Shown here piece after piece: positions 1-9,123 of a DNA stretch of 64,000 bases (the first letter of the stretch is position 1; each line of letters begins with the position of its first letter). A program made the translations under genes and the position numbers. The stretch is from Turneriella sp942492915. Its GTDB lineage: Bacteria; Spirochaetota; Leptospiria; Turneriellales; Turneriellaceae. The notes under the pieces were generated by a model. That model was given only the letters and a program-made list of their open reading frames with translations. It made no database searches and was not told the origin of the DNA. The stretch lies in NCBI GenBank assembly GCA_942492915.1, contig OW818662.1, positions 3,596,001-3,660,000 of the forward strand, written 5' to 3'.

Positions 1-813
1 AAGAATCTGATCAACGGCAAAGAAGAAAATTACAAGATTCCTTCGGATAACCAGAAGTTGAAGCAGGTGCTGCTGATGTATGATTCTGCTGACCCTGAAT
101 CACGCAAACTCTTCGCAGATGACGATTGGGAAAAAGGAAGAATCACGCTGCAGGTCGTCAATAAGAGTTCATTTGAATACGTCGACTTCTTGACACAAGT
201 CGAAGGCTGGATGAAGGAATATCTTGAGCCCGTGAAGAAAATGAATCCTGAACTTACCTATTATGCCACGGGCGGCATACCGATAATGATGCGTCTGACG
301 GGCTTTCTCACCAAGTCTCAGTTACAATCCTTTGGCCTGGCACTCGTGATTATTACGGTGATCATGTTTCTCATTTACGGAACTATCCGATACGGCATCA
401 TTGCGATGCTGCCGAATATTTTTCCGATTTTGTTAACAGTGGGAGTCACAGGCTGGTTCAAAATACCTCTCGACTCCGATACGCTTCTGGTATTGCCGAT
501 AGCGATTGGTATCGCAGTCGATGACACGATTCACTTCATGACGCATTACCGGGGTGAACTCTTGGCTGGCCATGGCAGGCTCGAGGCTATCAAGAGTACG
601 CTGCGCGAGGTGGGCCAGGCGATGATCTTCACATCGATCATTCTCGTCACCGGGTTCTTGATTTTTCTTTCTTCAATCTATGTGCCATTTCGCAACTTCG
701 GGTTGCTGTCCGCGATAGCAATATCGAGTGCACTCTTGGCCGACCTGTTTTTCCTGCCCGCGCTGCTAACTTTATTTGGAAGAACGACAAAGGTAAAAGG
801 AGCTGACACATGA
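1..813 (+). CDS. RND/MMPL-family exporter, C-terminal part
   Basis: The frame is open from base 1, so the gene starts outside the window and only about 270 C-terminal residues are seen. They contain a soluble stretch followed by five or so hydrophobic helices, with the family-typical acidic motif GIAVDDTIHF in a transmembrane segment; in RND proteins this kind of Asp pair carries protons. That places it as an inner-membrane, proton-driven exporter of the MMPL/HpnN type, which often moves lipids or hydrophobic compounds. Its stop overlaps the next start as ATGA at 810-813. The following genes are a LolA-like protein and a barrel protein, so an inner-to-outer membrane transport path is likely. 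The substrate cannot be told. Confidence 0.85.
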   Translation, partial: KNLINGKEENYKIPSDNQKLKQVLLMYDSADPESRKLFADDDWEKGRITLQVVNKSSFEYVDFLTQVEGWMKEYLEPVKKMNPELTYYATGGIPIMMRLTGFLTKSQLQSFGLALVIITVIMFLIYGTIRYGIIAMLPNIFPILLTVGVTGWFKIPLDSDTLLVLPIAIGIAVDDTIHFMTHYRGELLAGHGRLEAIKSTLREVGQAMIFTSIILVTGFLIFLSSIYVPFRNFGLLSAIAISSALLADLFFLPALLTLFGRTTKVKGADT

Positions 814-1673
814 CCAAGCATACAATCATTTTTCTTTCAGCTGTTGGGCTGCTTGCAGCCCAGCAACTGAAAGAACCAGAAAGGGCGAAAGAGATTGCGC
901 GCAAAATGATCAAGCGCGACGACGGTAAGACTTCGTATAACCGCACCAAACTCATATCATGCGCCTTTGAAGATCAGGCAGGCAAGCGCAAGTGTTCCGG
1001 ACAGGCGCGGGCAAAAACTTTCGAATCGATTTCAAAAGATATCGGGCCGCAGCTTGAAGATACAATTGGCCTCAGCGTTATCGATGACCCGGCAGATGAG
1101 AAAGGCTCAGCATTCTTGCAGAAAGATTATGAAGTGCCTGGTAAAGACACTGAACAGTGGATGTACCTTCCGGCACTGAAAAAGCTCAAGCGCATCGTCG
1201 CTGAGTCATCGAACTCCCCAAAGACCGGGACGTTTTTTGGTTCTGAGCTGGCAGCTGAAGATCTCGAGAAAGTGCGAATGAGTGACTACGTCTATTCTTA
1301 TCTCGGCGACGAAGCGGTCGACGGCCGTGATTGCTTTATGCTCGAGTCTTTTCCCACTGCGTCACGCGCGCCAAAGTCATCTTATGGCCGCGGTGTACTC
1401 TGGGTCGATAAGGCGAGCTATCTTGTTTTGAAATCGGACTCGTATGACCGACAGAACCGTCTTGTGAAAACCTTTTATGCGAAAGATTTGGCCGTCGTGG
1501 GTGGAGTGGCAGTGGCGAAACAGCTGATTGTTGTTAATCACAAAAATCGGCGCATGAGCATGATGAAACTCGAAAAGATTAAGATCAATGTGCCGATTCC
1601 CGAAGCGCTGTTTGACACTCGCGCCGTGCAAGACAGCGCGTTTCGTGAGAGCCAGATGGGGTCTGTACGATGA
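810..1673 (+). CDS. LolA-like periplasmic protein (outer membrane lipoprotein-sorting family, PF17131-like)
   Basis: A 287-residue protein with a short hydrophobic N-terminus, probably a signal peptide. The middle and C-terminal parts have the pattern of LolA-like half-barrels that sit beside RND exporters: a segment EQWMYLPALKKLKRI, then GSELAAEDL, then YGRGVLWVDKASYLVLKSD. Proteins of this family are thought to carry lipid-like cargo across the periplasm. It overlaps the exporter upstream (ATGA at 810) and the barrel protein downstream (ATGA at 1670), so the three are probably translated together. Family assignment is from motif memory; cargo is unknown. Confidence 0.75.
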   Translation: MTKHTIIFLSAVGLLAAQQLKEPERAKEIARKMIKRDDGKTSYNRTKLISCAFEDQAGKRKCSGQARAKTFESISKDIGPQLEDTIGLSVIDDPADEKGSAFLQKDYEVPGKDTEQWMYLPALKKLKRIVAESSNSPKTGTFFGSELAAEDLEKVRMSDYVYSYLGDEAVDGRDCFMLESFPTASRAPKSSYGRGVLWVDKASYLVLKSDSYDRQNRLVKTFYAKDLAVVGGVAVAKQLIVVNHKNRRMSMMKLEKIKINVPIPEALFDTRAVQDSAFRESQMGSVR

Positions 1674-3031
1674 CACACACCATGAAACTCGCAGTGGCGA
1701 GTTTCATGGTGTGTGCATCTATTCTCCCTGCGCAGGAATTCGAACCGCCCGCCGAAACAAAACCGGCTTCAGAAGATTTTGACTTTGAAGAGCCGGCAGC
1801 TGCCAAGACAAAAGACAGTTTCACGCTGCCCGTGCGCGGCAAAGCCGTCATGGAGCTCGGGCGGCAAGTTGATAACCGTTTTGTTTTTCTCGGGCCCTTC
1901 ACGGCGCTGACCCTTGATCACCAGGCTTCATGGGGACAAATTTATGGCGAGGGTTGGGCGCGCTATAATGCCGCTTATCGCATCGAGAACGACAGCAGCT
2001 ACACACGCAGCGGCTACGAATGGGAAGGTCTCGTCAGCGAACTCTATTACCGCAAGTCGTTTGAGAATGTCTCGGTCTCTGTTGGCAAAATTATTACTGT
2101 CTGGGGCAAAGCCGATATTCTACCGGTATCTGATGTAATTTCGGCGCGCGATGCGACCAAGGCGTTCTTCGCTCAACCACAAGAGGCACGCATCGGGCAG
2201 AACACGATTAGGGTCGATTGGTTCTTGCCGAAACAAGAGGTGCAGCTGATCTTTATTCCGTATCCCGTGTTTACACGCTACACTGACCGCGACCACCCTT
2301 ATTCGCTGATACCCGGTGTGGAGATACACCGGGCCTCAGACTTTGGTCGAGAGGTCGAAGGGGGCGCGCAGTACACCGCATACTTGGGTGGTGGCGCAGT
2401 TTCTCTCTTTGCGGGCCGGTTCTATAACCGTGACCCGCTATTTCGCATCAACCCGCAGAACTTTCGTTTTGAGGCGCAGCATGCACCTTATAACACCACG
2501 GGCTTTTCGGCGAATTTTCCTCTGGCGGGGGTGTTACTCAAAGCAGAAGGCGCGTATCAATTCGGCCGTCTCAACCAGACGGTGTTGCAACTGCCAGACC
2601 CGGCTACAGGGTCTCTGATCAGCATGCCGGCAGATGTGAAGAAAGCCGACGTCATCGGGGGTACGTTAGGGCTCGACTATAACACGACAGCTTACGGCAG
2701 CATCATATTCGAATATTCTGTTTCTGCGCCGACACAGCGTGATGCGACGCTGGTGCGCGATACAGCTATGCATTCGTATGCGCTGGGCTGGTCAAAGAAC
2801 TTCTTGCGCGATACGCTGAGTTTTAATTCATTCGCGTTTACGTTTCTGAAATACAGCAACCTGCTCATACGCTTCAACCTGACGTATAAGGTAACTGATT
2901 CGATCGGTGCGTACGTGCAATATACCGGCGTCGTGATCGCCTCGGGCGACCCCGACCTCAGAATATTCGACAAATACGACCGCATCGACCTGCAGCTCTC
3001 TTATTCGTTTGATCTCGCAAAGGAAAAATAA
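1670..3031 (+). CDS. Porin-like outer membrane beta-barrel protein (DUF1302-like)
   Basis: A 453-residue protein with a signal peptide ending near LPAQ, an acidic low-complexity linker (about residues 22-45), then alternating amphipathic strands rich in aromatic residues through to a C-terminal strand (LQLSYSFDLAKEK). The segment around SVGKIITVWGKADILPVSD resembles the DUF1302/alginate-export type barrels. It is the third gene of the RND/LolA-like/barrel set and may be the outer-membrane end of that path. ATG at 1670 overlaps the previous stop; ATG at 1682, in frame, is an alternative start. The whole start region lies inside a perfect 19-bp hairpin, described separately. Confidence 0.75.
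   Translation: MTHTMKLAVASFMVCASILPAQEFEPPAETKPASEDFDFEEPAAAKTKDSFTLPVRGKAVMELGRQVDNRFVFLGPFTALTLDHQASWGQIYGEGWARYNAAYRIENDSSYTRSGYEWEGLVSELYYRKSFENVSVSVGKIITVWGKADILPVSDVISARDATKAFFAQPQEARIGQNTIRVDWFLPKQEVQLIFIPYPVFTRYTDRDHPYSLIPGVEIHRASDFGREVEGGAQYTAYLGGGAVSLFAGRFYNRDPLFRINPQNFRFEAQHAPYNTTGFSANFPLAGVLLKAEGAYQFGRLNQTVLQLPDPATGSLISMPADVKKADVIGGTLGLDYNTTAYGSIIFEYSVSAPTQRDATLVRDTAMHSYALGWSKNFLRDTLSFNSFAFTFLKYSNLLIRFNLTYKVTDSIGAYVQYTGVVIASGDPDLRIFDKYDRIDLQLSYSFDLAKEK
1674..1715 (+). promoter_or_regulatory. Perfect 19-bp hairpin across the start of the porin gene
   Basis: Arms 1674-1692 and 1697-1715 are exact reverse complements, separated by only four bases (AGTG). The stem begins four bases after the first base of the ATG at 1670 and buries the alternative ATG at 1682 together with most of the signal-peptide codons. 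In mRNA this would be a very stable structure that should block fresh initiation at 1682 and favour ribosomes arriving from the upstream gene. There is no T-tract, so it is not a standard terminator. The effect on translation is inference; the palindrome itself is read directly. Confidence 0.75.
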
Positions 3032-3033
3032 TC

Positions 3034-4437
3034 ATGTCTGAAAATCCAGTTCATATTGAACCGATGGCAGAGTTGCCGGCGTCGCGCACAGGGCGCTGGA
3101 AGGCCATTTTGCAAATCGCCTGGCCGCTTATTGTCGCGAACAGTTTCTGGAATCTACAGATGACTATCGATCGGCTGTTTCTGGCTGATTATTCAACCGA
3201 AGCGATGGGAGCAGCTGTTGCCGTAATGGGTGTCTTCTGGACACCGATGGCCTTGTTGCAGCAGACCTCTTCTTACGTGACCACGTTCGTGGCGCAATAC
3301 TTTGGCGCAAACCGCAATTCGATGATCGGGCCGGCCGTGTGGCAGGCTCTTTACGTCAGTGTGATTGGGGGTATTCTGTTCATTGGTTTAGTTCCCGTCG
3401 CCAGCAGTGTCTTCGGCGCTATGGGCCATGCGCAGTCGATGCAACGCCTCGAAGTCGATTATTTTGTGGCAATGTGCTTCTCTGCGCTCCCGACGGCAAT
3501 CGTCGCGGCAGCGAGCGGCTATTTCACAGGTCTTGGCCGCACGCAGGTTATTATGCAGATCAACGGTGTTGGACTCGTCGCCAACGCAGTGCTCGACTAT
3601 TGTTTGATTCTCGGCAAGTTCGGATTTCCCAAAATGGGAATCGCGGGTGCTGGGTATGCGACAGCCATCGGCACGGCGATTGCGGCGCTTTATGGCATGG
3701 TGCTCGTGTTCACAGACAAAGAGCGCCGTGAATACGGCCTGACATCCGGCTGGAAATGGAATAGCGAGCTGATGAAGAGGTTCATTCGCTTTGGTGTGCC
3801 GAGCGGTATGCAGTGGGCGCTCGAAGGTCTTGCGTTCAGCATCTTTCTCATTTTCATCGGGCGCATGGTCGATGGCAGCGCCGCGCTCTCTGCCTCGAGC
3901 ATCGTCGTCACGATCATGATGCTGTCGATTCTGCCGGCGATGGGTATGGCGCAGGCGACTTCGGTGCTGGTCGGACAGTTTCTGGGTGAAAAAAAGCCCG
4001 ATCAGGCCGAACGCGCCGTATGGGCGGGTTGGCAGGTCACGATAATGTATATTCTGGTCGCGGGATTAACCTTTGTGCTATTTCCCGGTTTCTATCTTAG
4101 CTGGTTCAGCAACAAAGACGACGCCGAGATGTGGGCGAAGGTGAGCGTCATTGCGCCATACCTCTTGATGTTTGTGGCGACGTTCACCATTTCTGACAGC
4201 GTGAACCTGATTTTCTCATTTTCGCTCAAAGGGGCCGGCGACACAAAGTTCGTCACGGTCATGGCGCTCATCTTGCCCTGGCCGCTCATGGTGCTGCCTG
4301 CATACCTTTTTCGCAACGAACCCGGCGCGGTCTACTGGGCATGGGGTGCGGCGACAGTTTTTAGCATCGTGCAGGCCTCTGTTTTCTGGCGCCGTTTTGT
4401 CGGCGGTAAGTGGAAGCAGATGTCCGTCATTAACTAA
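3034..4437 (+). CDS. MATE-family efflux transporter
   Basis: A 467-residue protein with twelve hydrophobic segments in two similar halves, typical of MATE cation or drug antiporters of the inner membrane. Supporting stretches include the first helix region WPLIVANSFWNLQMTIDRLF and the second-half start FIRFGVPSGMQWALEG. Length is normal for the family. It starts two bases after the barrel gene stop, with AAGGA upstream, so it may belong to the same transcript. Its last codons form one arm of a perfect palindrome (4426-4464). The substrate is unknown; assignment to the family is secure. Confidence 0.9.
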   Translation: MSENPVHIEPMAELPASRTGRWKAILQIAWPLIVANSFWNLQMTIDRLFLADYSTEAMGAAVAVMGVFWTPMALLQQTSSYVTTFVAQYFGANRNSMIGPAVWQALYVSVIGGILFIGLVPVASSVFGAMGHAQSMQRLEVDYFVAMCFSALPTAIVAAASGYFTGLGRTQVIMQINGVGLVANAVLDYCLILGKFGFPKMGIAGAGYATAIGTAIAALYGMVLVFTDKERREYGLTSGWKWNSELMKRFIRFGVPSGMQWALEGLAFSIFLIFIGRMVDGSAALSASSIVVTIMMLSILPAMGMAQATSVLVGQFLGEKKPDQAERAVWAGWQVTIMYILVAGLTFVLFPGFYLSWFSNKDDAEMWAKVSVIAPYLLMFVATFTISDSVNLIFSFSLKGAGDTKFVTVMALILPWPLMVLPAYLFRNEPGAVYWAWGAATVFSIVQASVFWRRFVGGKWKQMSVIN

Positions 4438-4464
4438 GTGTCCGCAGGACACTTAGTTAATGAC
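4426..4464 (+). terminator. Perfect 18-bp stem-loop at the end of the MATE gene
   Basis: Arms 4426-4443 and 4447-4464 are exact reverse complements with a three-base loop (GCA). The left arm includes the last three codons and the TAA stop of the transporter gene; the right arm is a copy of the same bases in reverse orientation. It lies between the transporter and the flagellar operon and may end the upstream transcript, but no T-tract follows. Confidence 0.55.
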
Positions 4465-4478
4465 TCACCTGTAAAGCC

Positions 4479-4507
4479 TTGACAGGGCAGGTTAGCCGTA
4501 TTATGTC
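4479..4507 (+). promoter_or_regulatory. Candidate sigma-70 promoter of the flagellar export operon
   Basis: A perfect -35 box TTGACA (4479-4484) is followed after 17 bases by TATGTC (4502-4507), a weak -10 box. It sits between the stem-loop behind the MATE gene and flhB. If used, transcription would start at about 4514, which bears on where FlhB translation begins. The evidence is the match and the position only. Confidence 0.4.
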
Positions 4508-4513
4508 GCATTA

Positions 4514-5767
4514 TTGCGCTACTGGTGCATTCTATCCTTAATTGCGCTTTGGCGCCAGATTCACCGGTTCTTTAAAAGCCGGGCCGACGAACTGTTCCCT
4601 GAACTCGAGTACGCTTATCCATCCGCACCTGCATTGCCCACCGATGCGGATAGAGATCTGCTCGCGATGTTTGCGGCCGAAGACGAAGGTCGCACCGAAG
4701 ACCCCACCGAAACCCGCAGACGCCGCGAGCGCGAAAAAGGGCGAGTACCCAAGAGCGCCGAGATTCCTGCCGCGCTTGGCACGCTCGCAGGCCTCATCGT
4801 TCTTTTTGCAAGCGCCGGCTGGATTCTTTCATCGCTCGCGCGCATCACGAAAATTTATATCGGTGGTTTTGCGGGCCTCGGCGCTGTGACCGAAACGAGC
4901 CTGATACCGATGATTATCACGATTTCGCGCGAACTTTTCTTGATGCTCGCACCATTTTTCGCTGCGGTGATGATTATGGGAGTCGTCGGCAACCTGACGC
5001 AGACGGGCTTCATGTTTTCGCTTGAGCCGCTGCGCCCGAAGCTCTCGAATATTTCATTCAGTTTCAATCGTATGATTGAACGTATTTTCTTTTCTAAACA
5101 GATCTATGTCAATTTGACAAAGACGATCATCAAGGTTGTGTTAATCGGCGCGGTCAGCTATCTGATGATCAGCGATGATTTTCTCGCGATCATGAAAACA
5201 GGGCGCATGGGCGTCGGCGAAGCGCTGCGGTCTCTCGGTTACATGGCGTTCAAGCTCGCGCTCGTGCTGATCATCATTCTGCTCGCGATGTCTGTGCCTG
5301 ATTATATCTTTCAACGTTCGCAGTTTATCGAAAGTTTGAAGATGACCAAGCAAGAAATTAAGCAAGAATACCGCGAACAAGAGGGTGATCCTCAGATTAA
5401 GGCACGGCAACGCCAGCGCATGCAAGAGGCGCTGCGCAGTTCGATGCGGCAGGCGGTTGCAACGGCAGACCTCGTCATCACAAACCCGACGCACTACGCT
5501 GTCGCTATTAAATTTGAATTTGATCTTGAAGGCACACCGCCAAAACTCGTGGCGAAGGGCGAAGACGAAATCGCGCGCATTATTCGTGAGGTGGCAAAAC
5601 AGAACGGAGTGCCGCTCTTTGAAGACAAGCCGCTCGCTCGATTCATCTACGATAATGTTTCGCTGAATCAGGTTCTTCCTGAAAATCTTTTTGTACTCGT
5701 TGCCAAGATCGTCGCGGCTATTCCTGCGATTCGCGACAAATTTAACGTTAACAGGCGCGTCGCATGA
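4514..5767 (+). CDS. flhB: Flagellar biosynthesis protein FlhB
   Basis: Inner-membrane component of the flagellar type III export gate that switches substrate class after self-cleavage. Four long hydrophobic segments are followed by a charged cytoplasmic domain with the autocleavage motif NPTH (about residue 324 from the TTG at 4514, or 273 from the ATG at 4667). The signature DEGRTEDPTETRRRRER near the start matches the conserved FlhB N-terminus. Counting from 4667 puts NPTH almost where it is in enterobacterial FlhB (about 269), so the first 51 residues from the TTG are an extension or untranslated. Neither start has a clear ribosome-binding site. The stop overlaps flhA (ATGA at 5764). Confidence 0.93.
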   Translation: MRYWCILSLIALWRQIHRFFKSRADELFPELEYAYPSAPALPTDADRDLLAMFAAEDEGRTEDPTETRRRREREKGRVPKSAEIPAALGTLAGLIVLFASAGWILSSLARITKIYIGGFAGLGAVTETSLIPMIITISRELFLMLAPFFAAVMIMGVVGNLTQTGFMFSLEPLRPKLSNISFSFNRMIERIFFSKQIYVNLTKTIIKVVLIGAVSYLMISDDFLAIMKTGRMGVGEALRSLGYMAFKLALVLIIILLAMSVPDYIFQRSQFIESLKMTKQEIKQEYREQEGDPQIKARQRQRMQEALRSSMRQAVATADLVITNPTHYAVAIKFEFDLEGTPPKLVAKGEDEIARIIREVAKQNGVPLFEDKPLARFIYDNVSLNQVLPENLFVLVAKIVAAIPAIRDKFNVNRRVA

Positions 5768-7848
5768 AAAAGTGGTACCAGCAGGGCGACATTATGCTCG
5801 GCGTCGCCGTGATTGCGGTCGTCGCGATGCTGATCGTGCCGTTGCCGGCGCTGCTGCTTGATTTCTTGCTTGCGGTGAGTATTATGATCTCGATCGTTGC
5901 GCTCTTGACCGCGATGTTCAACCGCGAGATAGCCGACTTTTCTGTTTTTCCTACATTGCTTCTCGTTTCGACAGTCTACCGACTGGCGCTCAACGTTTCA
6001 TCGACGCGCCTTATTCTCGCAAAGGGCCCGGCGTTCGAGGGTCAGCTGATTCGGGCCTTTGGTGAATTTGTGGTCGGTGGCAATTATGTCATCGGCTTTG
6101 TCGTGTTCATCATTCTCGTCTTGGTGCAGATGATGGTCATCACGAAAGGTGCAACGCGAATCTCTGAAGTGTCTGCCCGCTTTGCACTCGATGCTTTGCC
6201 CGGCCGCCAAATGGCGATCGAGGCCGACATGACTTCGGGTCGCGTCACCGAAGAAGAGGGGCGTCGCCGTAACGAAAACCTGCGCCGCGAAGTCGACTTC
6301 TACGGCCAGATGGATGGCGCGACGAAGTTCGTGCAGGGCGACGTGCGCGTGGGTCTTATCATCACCGCAATCAACGTCATTGGTGGCCTCATCATCGGCA
6401 TGGCAATGCGCGGTGAAACCCTGCAGGTGGCGCTGAAGACATACACTCTGCTGACGATCGGCGACGGTCTCGTGGCGCAGATCCCTTCGCTGCTCATTAC
6501 CGTCGCTACGGGCATGGTGGTGACGCGTGCTGGCGCGAAGAACGACCTGACGACCGAACTCTCTTCTCAGATGTTTCAGAATGCGCGAGCACTCTATATC
6601 ACGGCCGGTGCGCTCTTTGTGGCGTCGCTCGTGCCGGGTTTCCCGAAACTTTCGCTGTGGGTCATCAGCCTTTTTCTCGGTTTTCTCGCGTACAATATGC
6701 GCCAGCAAAAAATGGCAGAGAGCCAGAAACAAGATGCGATTCAGGAACAGCAGAAAGTGGGCTCTACCGAACGTTTTCTCGATGAACTCGCTGTAGACCC
6801 TCTCAAAATAGAAATAGGATTTAATCTCGTGCCGCTTCTTGATCGCAAGCAGGGCGGCACCCTGCTTGACCGAATCACCAACCTGCGGCAAAAGATGGCT
6901 GCCGATCTCGGCATGATTGTGCCACCCGTGCGCATTAACGATAACCTCGACCTCGACGGCAACGAATACCTGATTCTGATCGGAGGCATCGAAGTCGCTC
7001 GTACGAAGGTGTATCCTGAATATCTGGGTGCATTGACGAACCCCAACGTGCGCGAAGAGCTGGTGCCCGCTTCGCCTGATCTCGTTGTCACAGACCCGGC
7101 ATTCGGCCAGCGCGTGATACTCATCGACCCCGAAAAAAAGCGTGAGGCCGAAGAAAAGGGTTATGTTGTGATCGATGCCAGCACGATGATGATCACGCAC
7201 CTGCAAGAGACATTCAGGGCGTACGCTCCGCAGATTATGGGCCGCGAAGAGGTGAAGCTGCTGCTCGACAAAACCCGACAGAAGTATCCGAGCGTAGTCG
7301 ATGAAGTAAACAAGATCTTCCCGAACCCGGGCGTCTTACTCACGATATTGCACAACCTCTTGCGCGAGAATGTTTCGATTCGCAATTTGCCGGCCATTCT
7401 TGAGACTCTTGCTGACTATGGCGCCCGCTTCAACAACCCCGAGCTCTTGACTGATATTGTGCGCCAGCGGTTGTCACGCCAGATTGTCTCACCTTATCAA
7501 GATAAGAACAAGGCGATTTTCGCTGCAGTCATCGACCCGCAGATCGAATATGACCTGCGAGGCAACATCACGATCGATGACCGTGATGGTCGTGTGCTGG
7601 CAATCGACCCGCACTACCGCGAAAGGCTGCGCTCGGTCTTGCTTGCAGCTTACAATACGATGCAGACGCAGGGTAAGTTTCCGCTGTTTGTCTGCGGCTC
7701 AGAGGTGCGTTCGAGCATCGCTGAAATTCTGTCCCGGGAAACGTCGACGCGTTCTTTTGCCGTCATCGCTTACGAAGAGATTCCACGCGATGCCAAATTT
7801 ATCGAACTGACCAAAGTGATTCTTGAAGCGAGCGAGGTAAACGCCTGA
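5764..7848 (+). CDS. flhA: Flagellar biosynthesis protein FlhA
   Basis: Major ring component of the flagellar type III export apparatus. The 694-residue length is normal. The N-terminal half has eight hydrophobic segments with the very conserved cytoplasmic loop RISEVSARFALDALPGRQM, and the C-terminal half is the soluble domain that receives export chaperones. It overlaps flhB by four bases and flhF by one base (TGATG), so the export genes are probably translated as a unit. Nothing odd was seen. Confidence 0.97.
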   Translation: MKKWYQQGDIMLGVAVIAVVAMLIVPLPALLLDFLLAVSIMISIVALLTAMFNREIADFSVFPTLLLVSTVYRLALNVSSTRLILAKGPAFEGQLIRAFGEFVVGGNYVIGFVVFIILVLVQMMVITKGATRISEVSARFALDALPGRQMAIEADMTSGRVTEEEGRRRNENLRREVDFYGQMDGATKFVQGDVRVGLIITAINVIGGLIIGMAMRGETLQVALKTYTLLTIGDGLVAQIPSLLITVATGMVVTRAGAKNDLTTELSSQMFQNARALYITAGALFVASLVPGFPKLSLWVISLFLGFLAYNMRQQKMAESQKQDAIQEQQKVGSTERFLDELAVDPLKIEIGFNLVPLLDRKQGGTLLDRITNLRQKMAADLGMIVPPVRINDNLDLDGNEYLILIGGIEVARTKVYPEYLGALTNPNVREELVPASPDLVVTDPAFGQRVILIDPEKKREAEEKGYVVIDASTMMITHLQETFRAYAPQIMGREEVKLLLDKTRQKYPSVVDEVNKIFPNPGVLLTILHNLLRENVSIRNLPAILETLADYGARFNNPELLTDIVRQRLSRQIVSPYQDKNKAIFAAVIDPQIEYDLRGNITIDDRDGRVLAIDPHYRERLRSVLLAAYNTMQTQGKFPLFVCGSEVRSSIAEILSRETSTRSFAVIAYEEIPRDAKFIELTKVILEASEVNA

Positions 7849-9110
7849 TGCAGTATTTTACAGAGCGGGGCGATACGCATGCCGAAGTTTTGGCAAAGGT
7901 ACGCACCAAATATGGCAGCGGCCCCGATGTACTCATCTCAAACCAGCGCGAGGTGCCGGTGAAGTCGGTCTGGGGAAAAATAACCCGCGCGACCCAATGG
8001 GAAATCAGCGGCGCATTACTCGAAAAGAATAAGGTGCAGCCCAAGAAAAAAGACGAGACAATTGACAATAAGCTGAAGCTGCTTGAAGAGATGCTCAACC
8101 GTACGTCGCTCAAGCGCGCGGGTATGCCTGAAGCAGGCTCGGTGCCGTTGACGCGCGAAGTTCAGCCGTCGTTAAAGAAAGAGATGCTCCCGATCAGCGT
8201 GACGCCGCCATCGGGTGAGCAGATCCGCCGGCTTGAAGCCGAGGTCGCCGAGCTGCGCGCCGTGCTCAAGAGTAAGGGTGGCCCCGACCTCGATCTCGTC
8301 AAAGAGCGCGAACTTCTAAGTCTGTACGAGCATTTGACCTCTGTGGGGTTCAGTCATTCATTTGCCGAGAGCATCGCAATGCGCACGCGCGCGCAGATGG
8401 CGCCCGCAGACTACAAGCTGCGAAAGAAGGTACATGTAAAGGCCCGTGAGATACTCGGTGAGCACATTCGCACGACAACAACCGCTTCGCAGCGTATTGT
8501 GACTTTAGTCGGGCCGACAGGCGCCGGTAAAACCACAACGCTCGTCAAGATGGCGGCGCGCCTCAGCGTGTCGCAAAAGCGCAAAGTAGAGCTTATCACC
8601 ATCGACAACTACCGCATTGCGGCAACCGAACAGCTCAAGGTCTATGCGCGCATTATGGATATTCCCTGCCGCGTCTGCCGCACACCCGAAGAGCTGCAGA
8701 TCGCAGTCGCGAACAGCGAAGCGGAATTCATTTTCATCGACACCAGTGGCTCAAGCCCGGCAAATCAGGAATTTCTGAACCGCCAAAAGGCTTTTTTTAG
8801 CGCGATCAACGCGCAGCATGACATAGAAACGCACCTGGTTGTGCCAGCCACTACCCGCTTGCAGGATGCAAGGCTGCTATTTGACCGTTTTGAACTGCTC
8901 GAATACAGCCGAATCATCATCAGCAAAATAGACGAAAGTTTCAGCTTTGCCCCGATCGTCGAGACTGCCGATACCTGGCACAAACCGTTTTCGATGCTGA
9001 CAAACGGGCAAGATGTGGCGAAAGATTGGCTCGACGCCGACCGTATGCTCATTTCAGACGCGATCTTAAAAAAATGGCTTGATGAATCAGACCTATTTGA
9101 TCGAAACTAA
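7848..9110 (+). CDS. flhF: Flagellar SRP-family GTPase FlhF
   Basis: A GTPase of the Ffh/FtsY type that sets position and number of flagella. The 420 residues comprise a basic, weakly conserved N-terminal domain (to about 140), an N-domain helical bundle (about 150-210) and the NG GTPase domain with P-loop GPTGAGKTT at 222-230 and the IDNYRIAATEQL region that follows. The order flhA-flhF-flhG is standard. In spirochaetes, where flagella are periplasmic and subpolar, FlhF affects the number and site of filaments; that is family knowledge. Confidence 0.95.
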   Translation: MQYFTERGDTHAEVLAKVRTKYGSGPDVLISNQREVPVKSVWGKITRATQWEISGALLEKNKVQPKKKDETIDNKLKLLEEMLNRTSLKRAGMPEAGSVPLTREVQPSLKKEMLPISVTPPSGEQIRRLEAEVAELRAVLKSKGGPDLDLVKERELLSLYEHLTSVGFSHSFAESIAMRTRAQMAPADYKLRKKVHVKAREILGEHIRTTTTASQRIVTLVGPTGAGKTTTLVKMAARLSVSQKRKVELITIDNYRIAATEQLKVYARIMDIPCRVCRTPEELQIAVANSEAEFIFIDTSGSSPANQEFLNRQKAFFSAINAQHDIETHLVVPATTRLQDARLLFDRFELLEYSRIIISKIDESFSFAPIVETADTWHKPFSMLTNGQDVAKDWLDADRMLISDAILKKWLDESDLFDRN

Positions 9111-9123
9111 AAGAAGAGGCTCA

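Noticed and set aside
5998..7206. Open frame of about 400 codons on the minus strand inside flhA
   Set aside because: It is the complement of a highly conserved gene, is rich in His, Arg and Asp as shadow frames in GC-rich genes are, and has no motif or ribosome-binding site.
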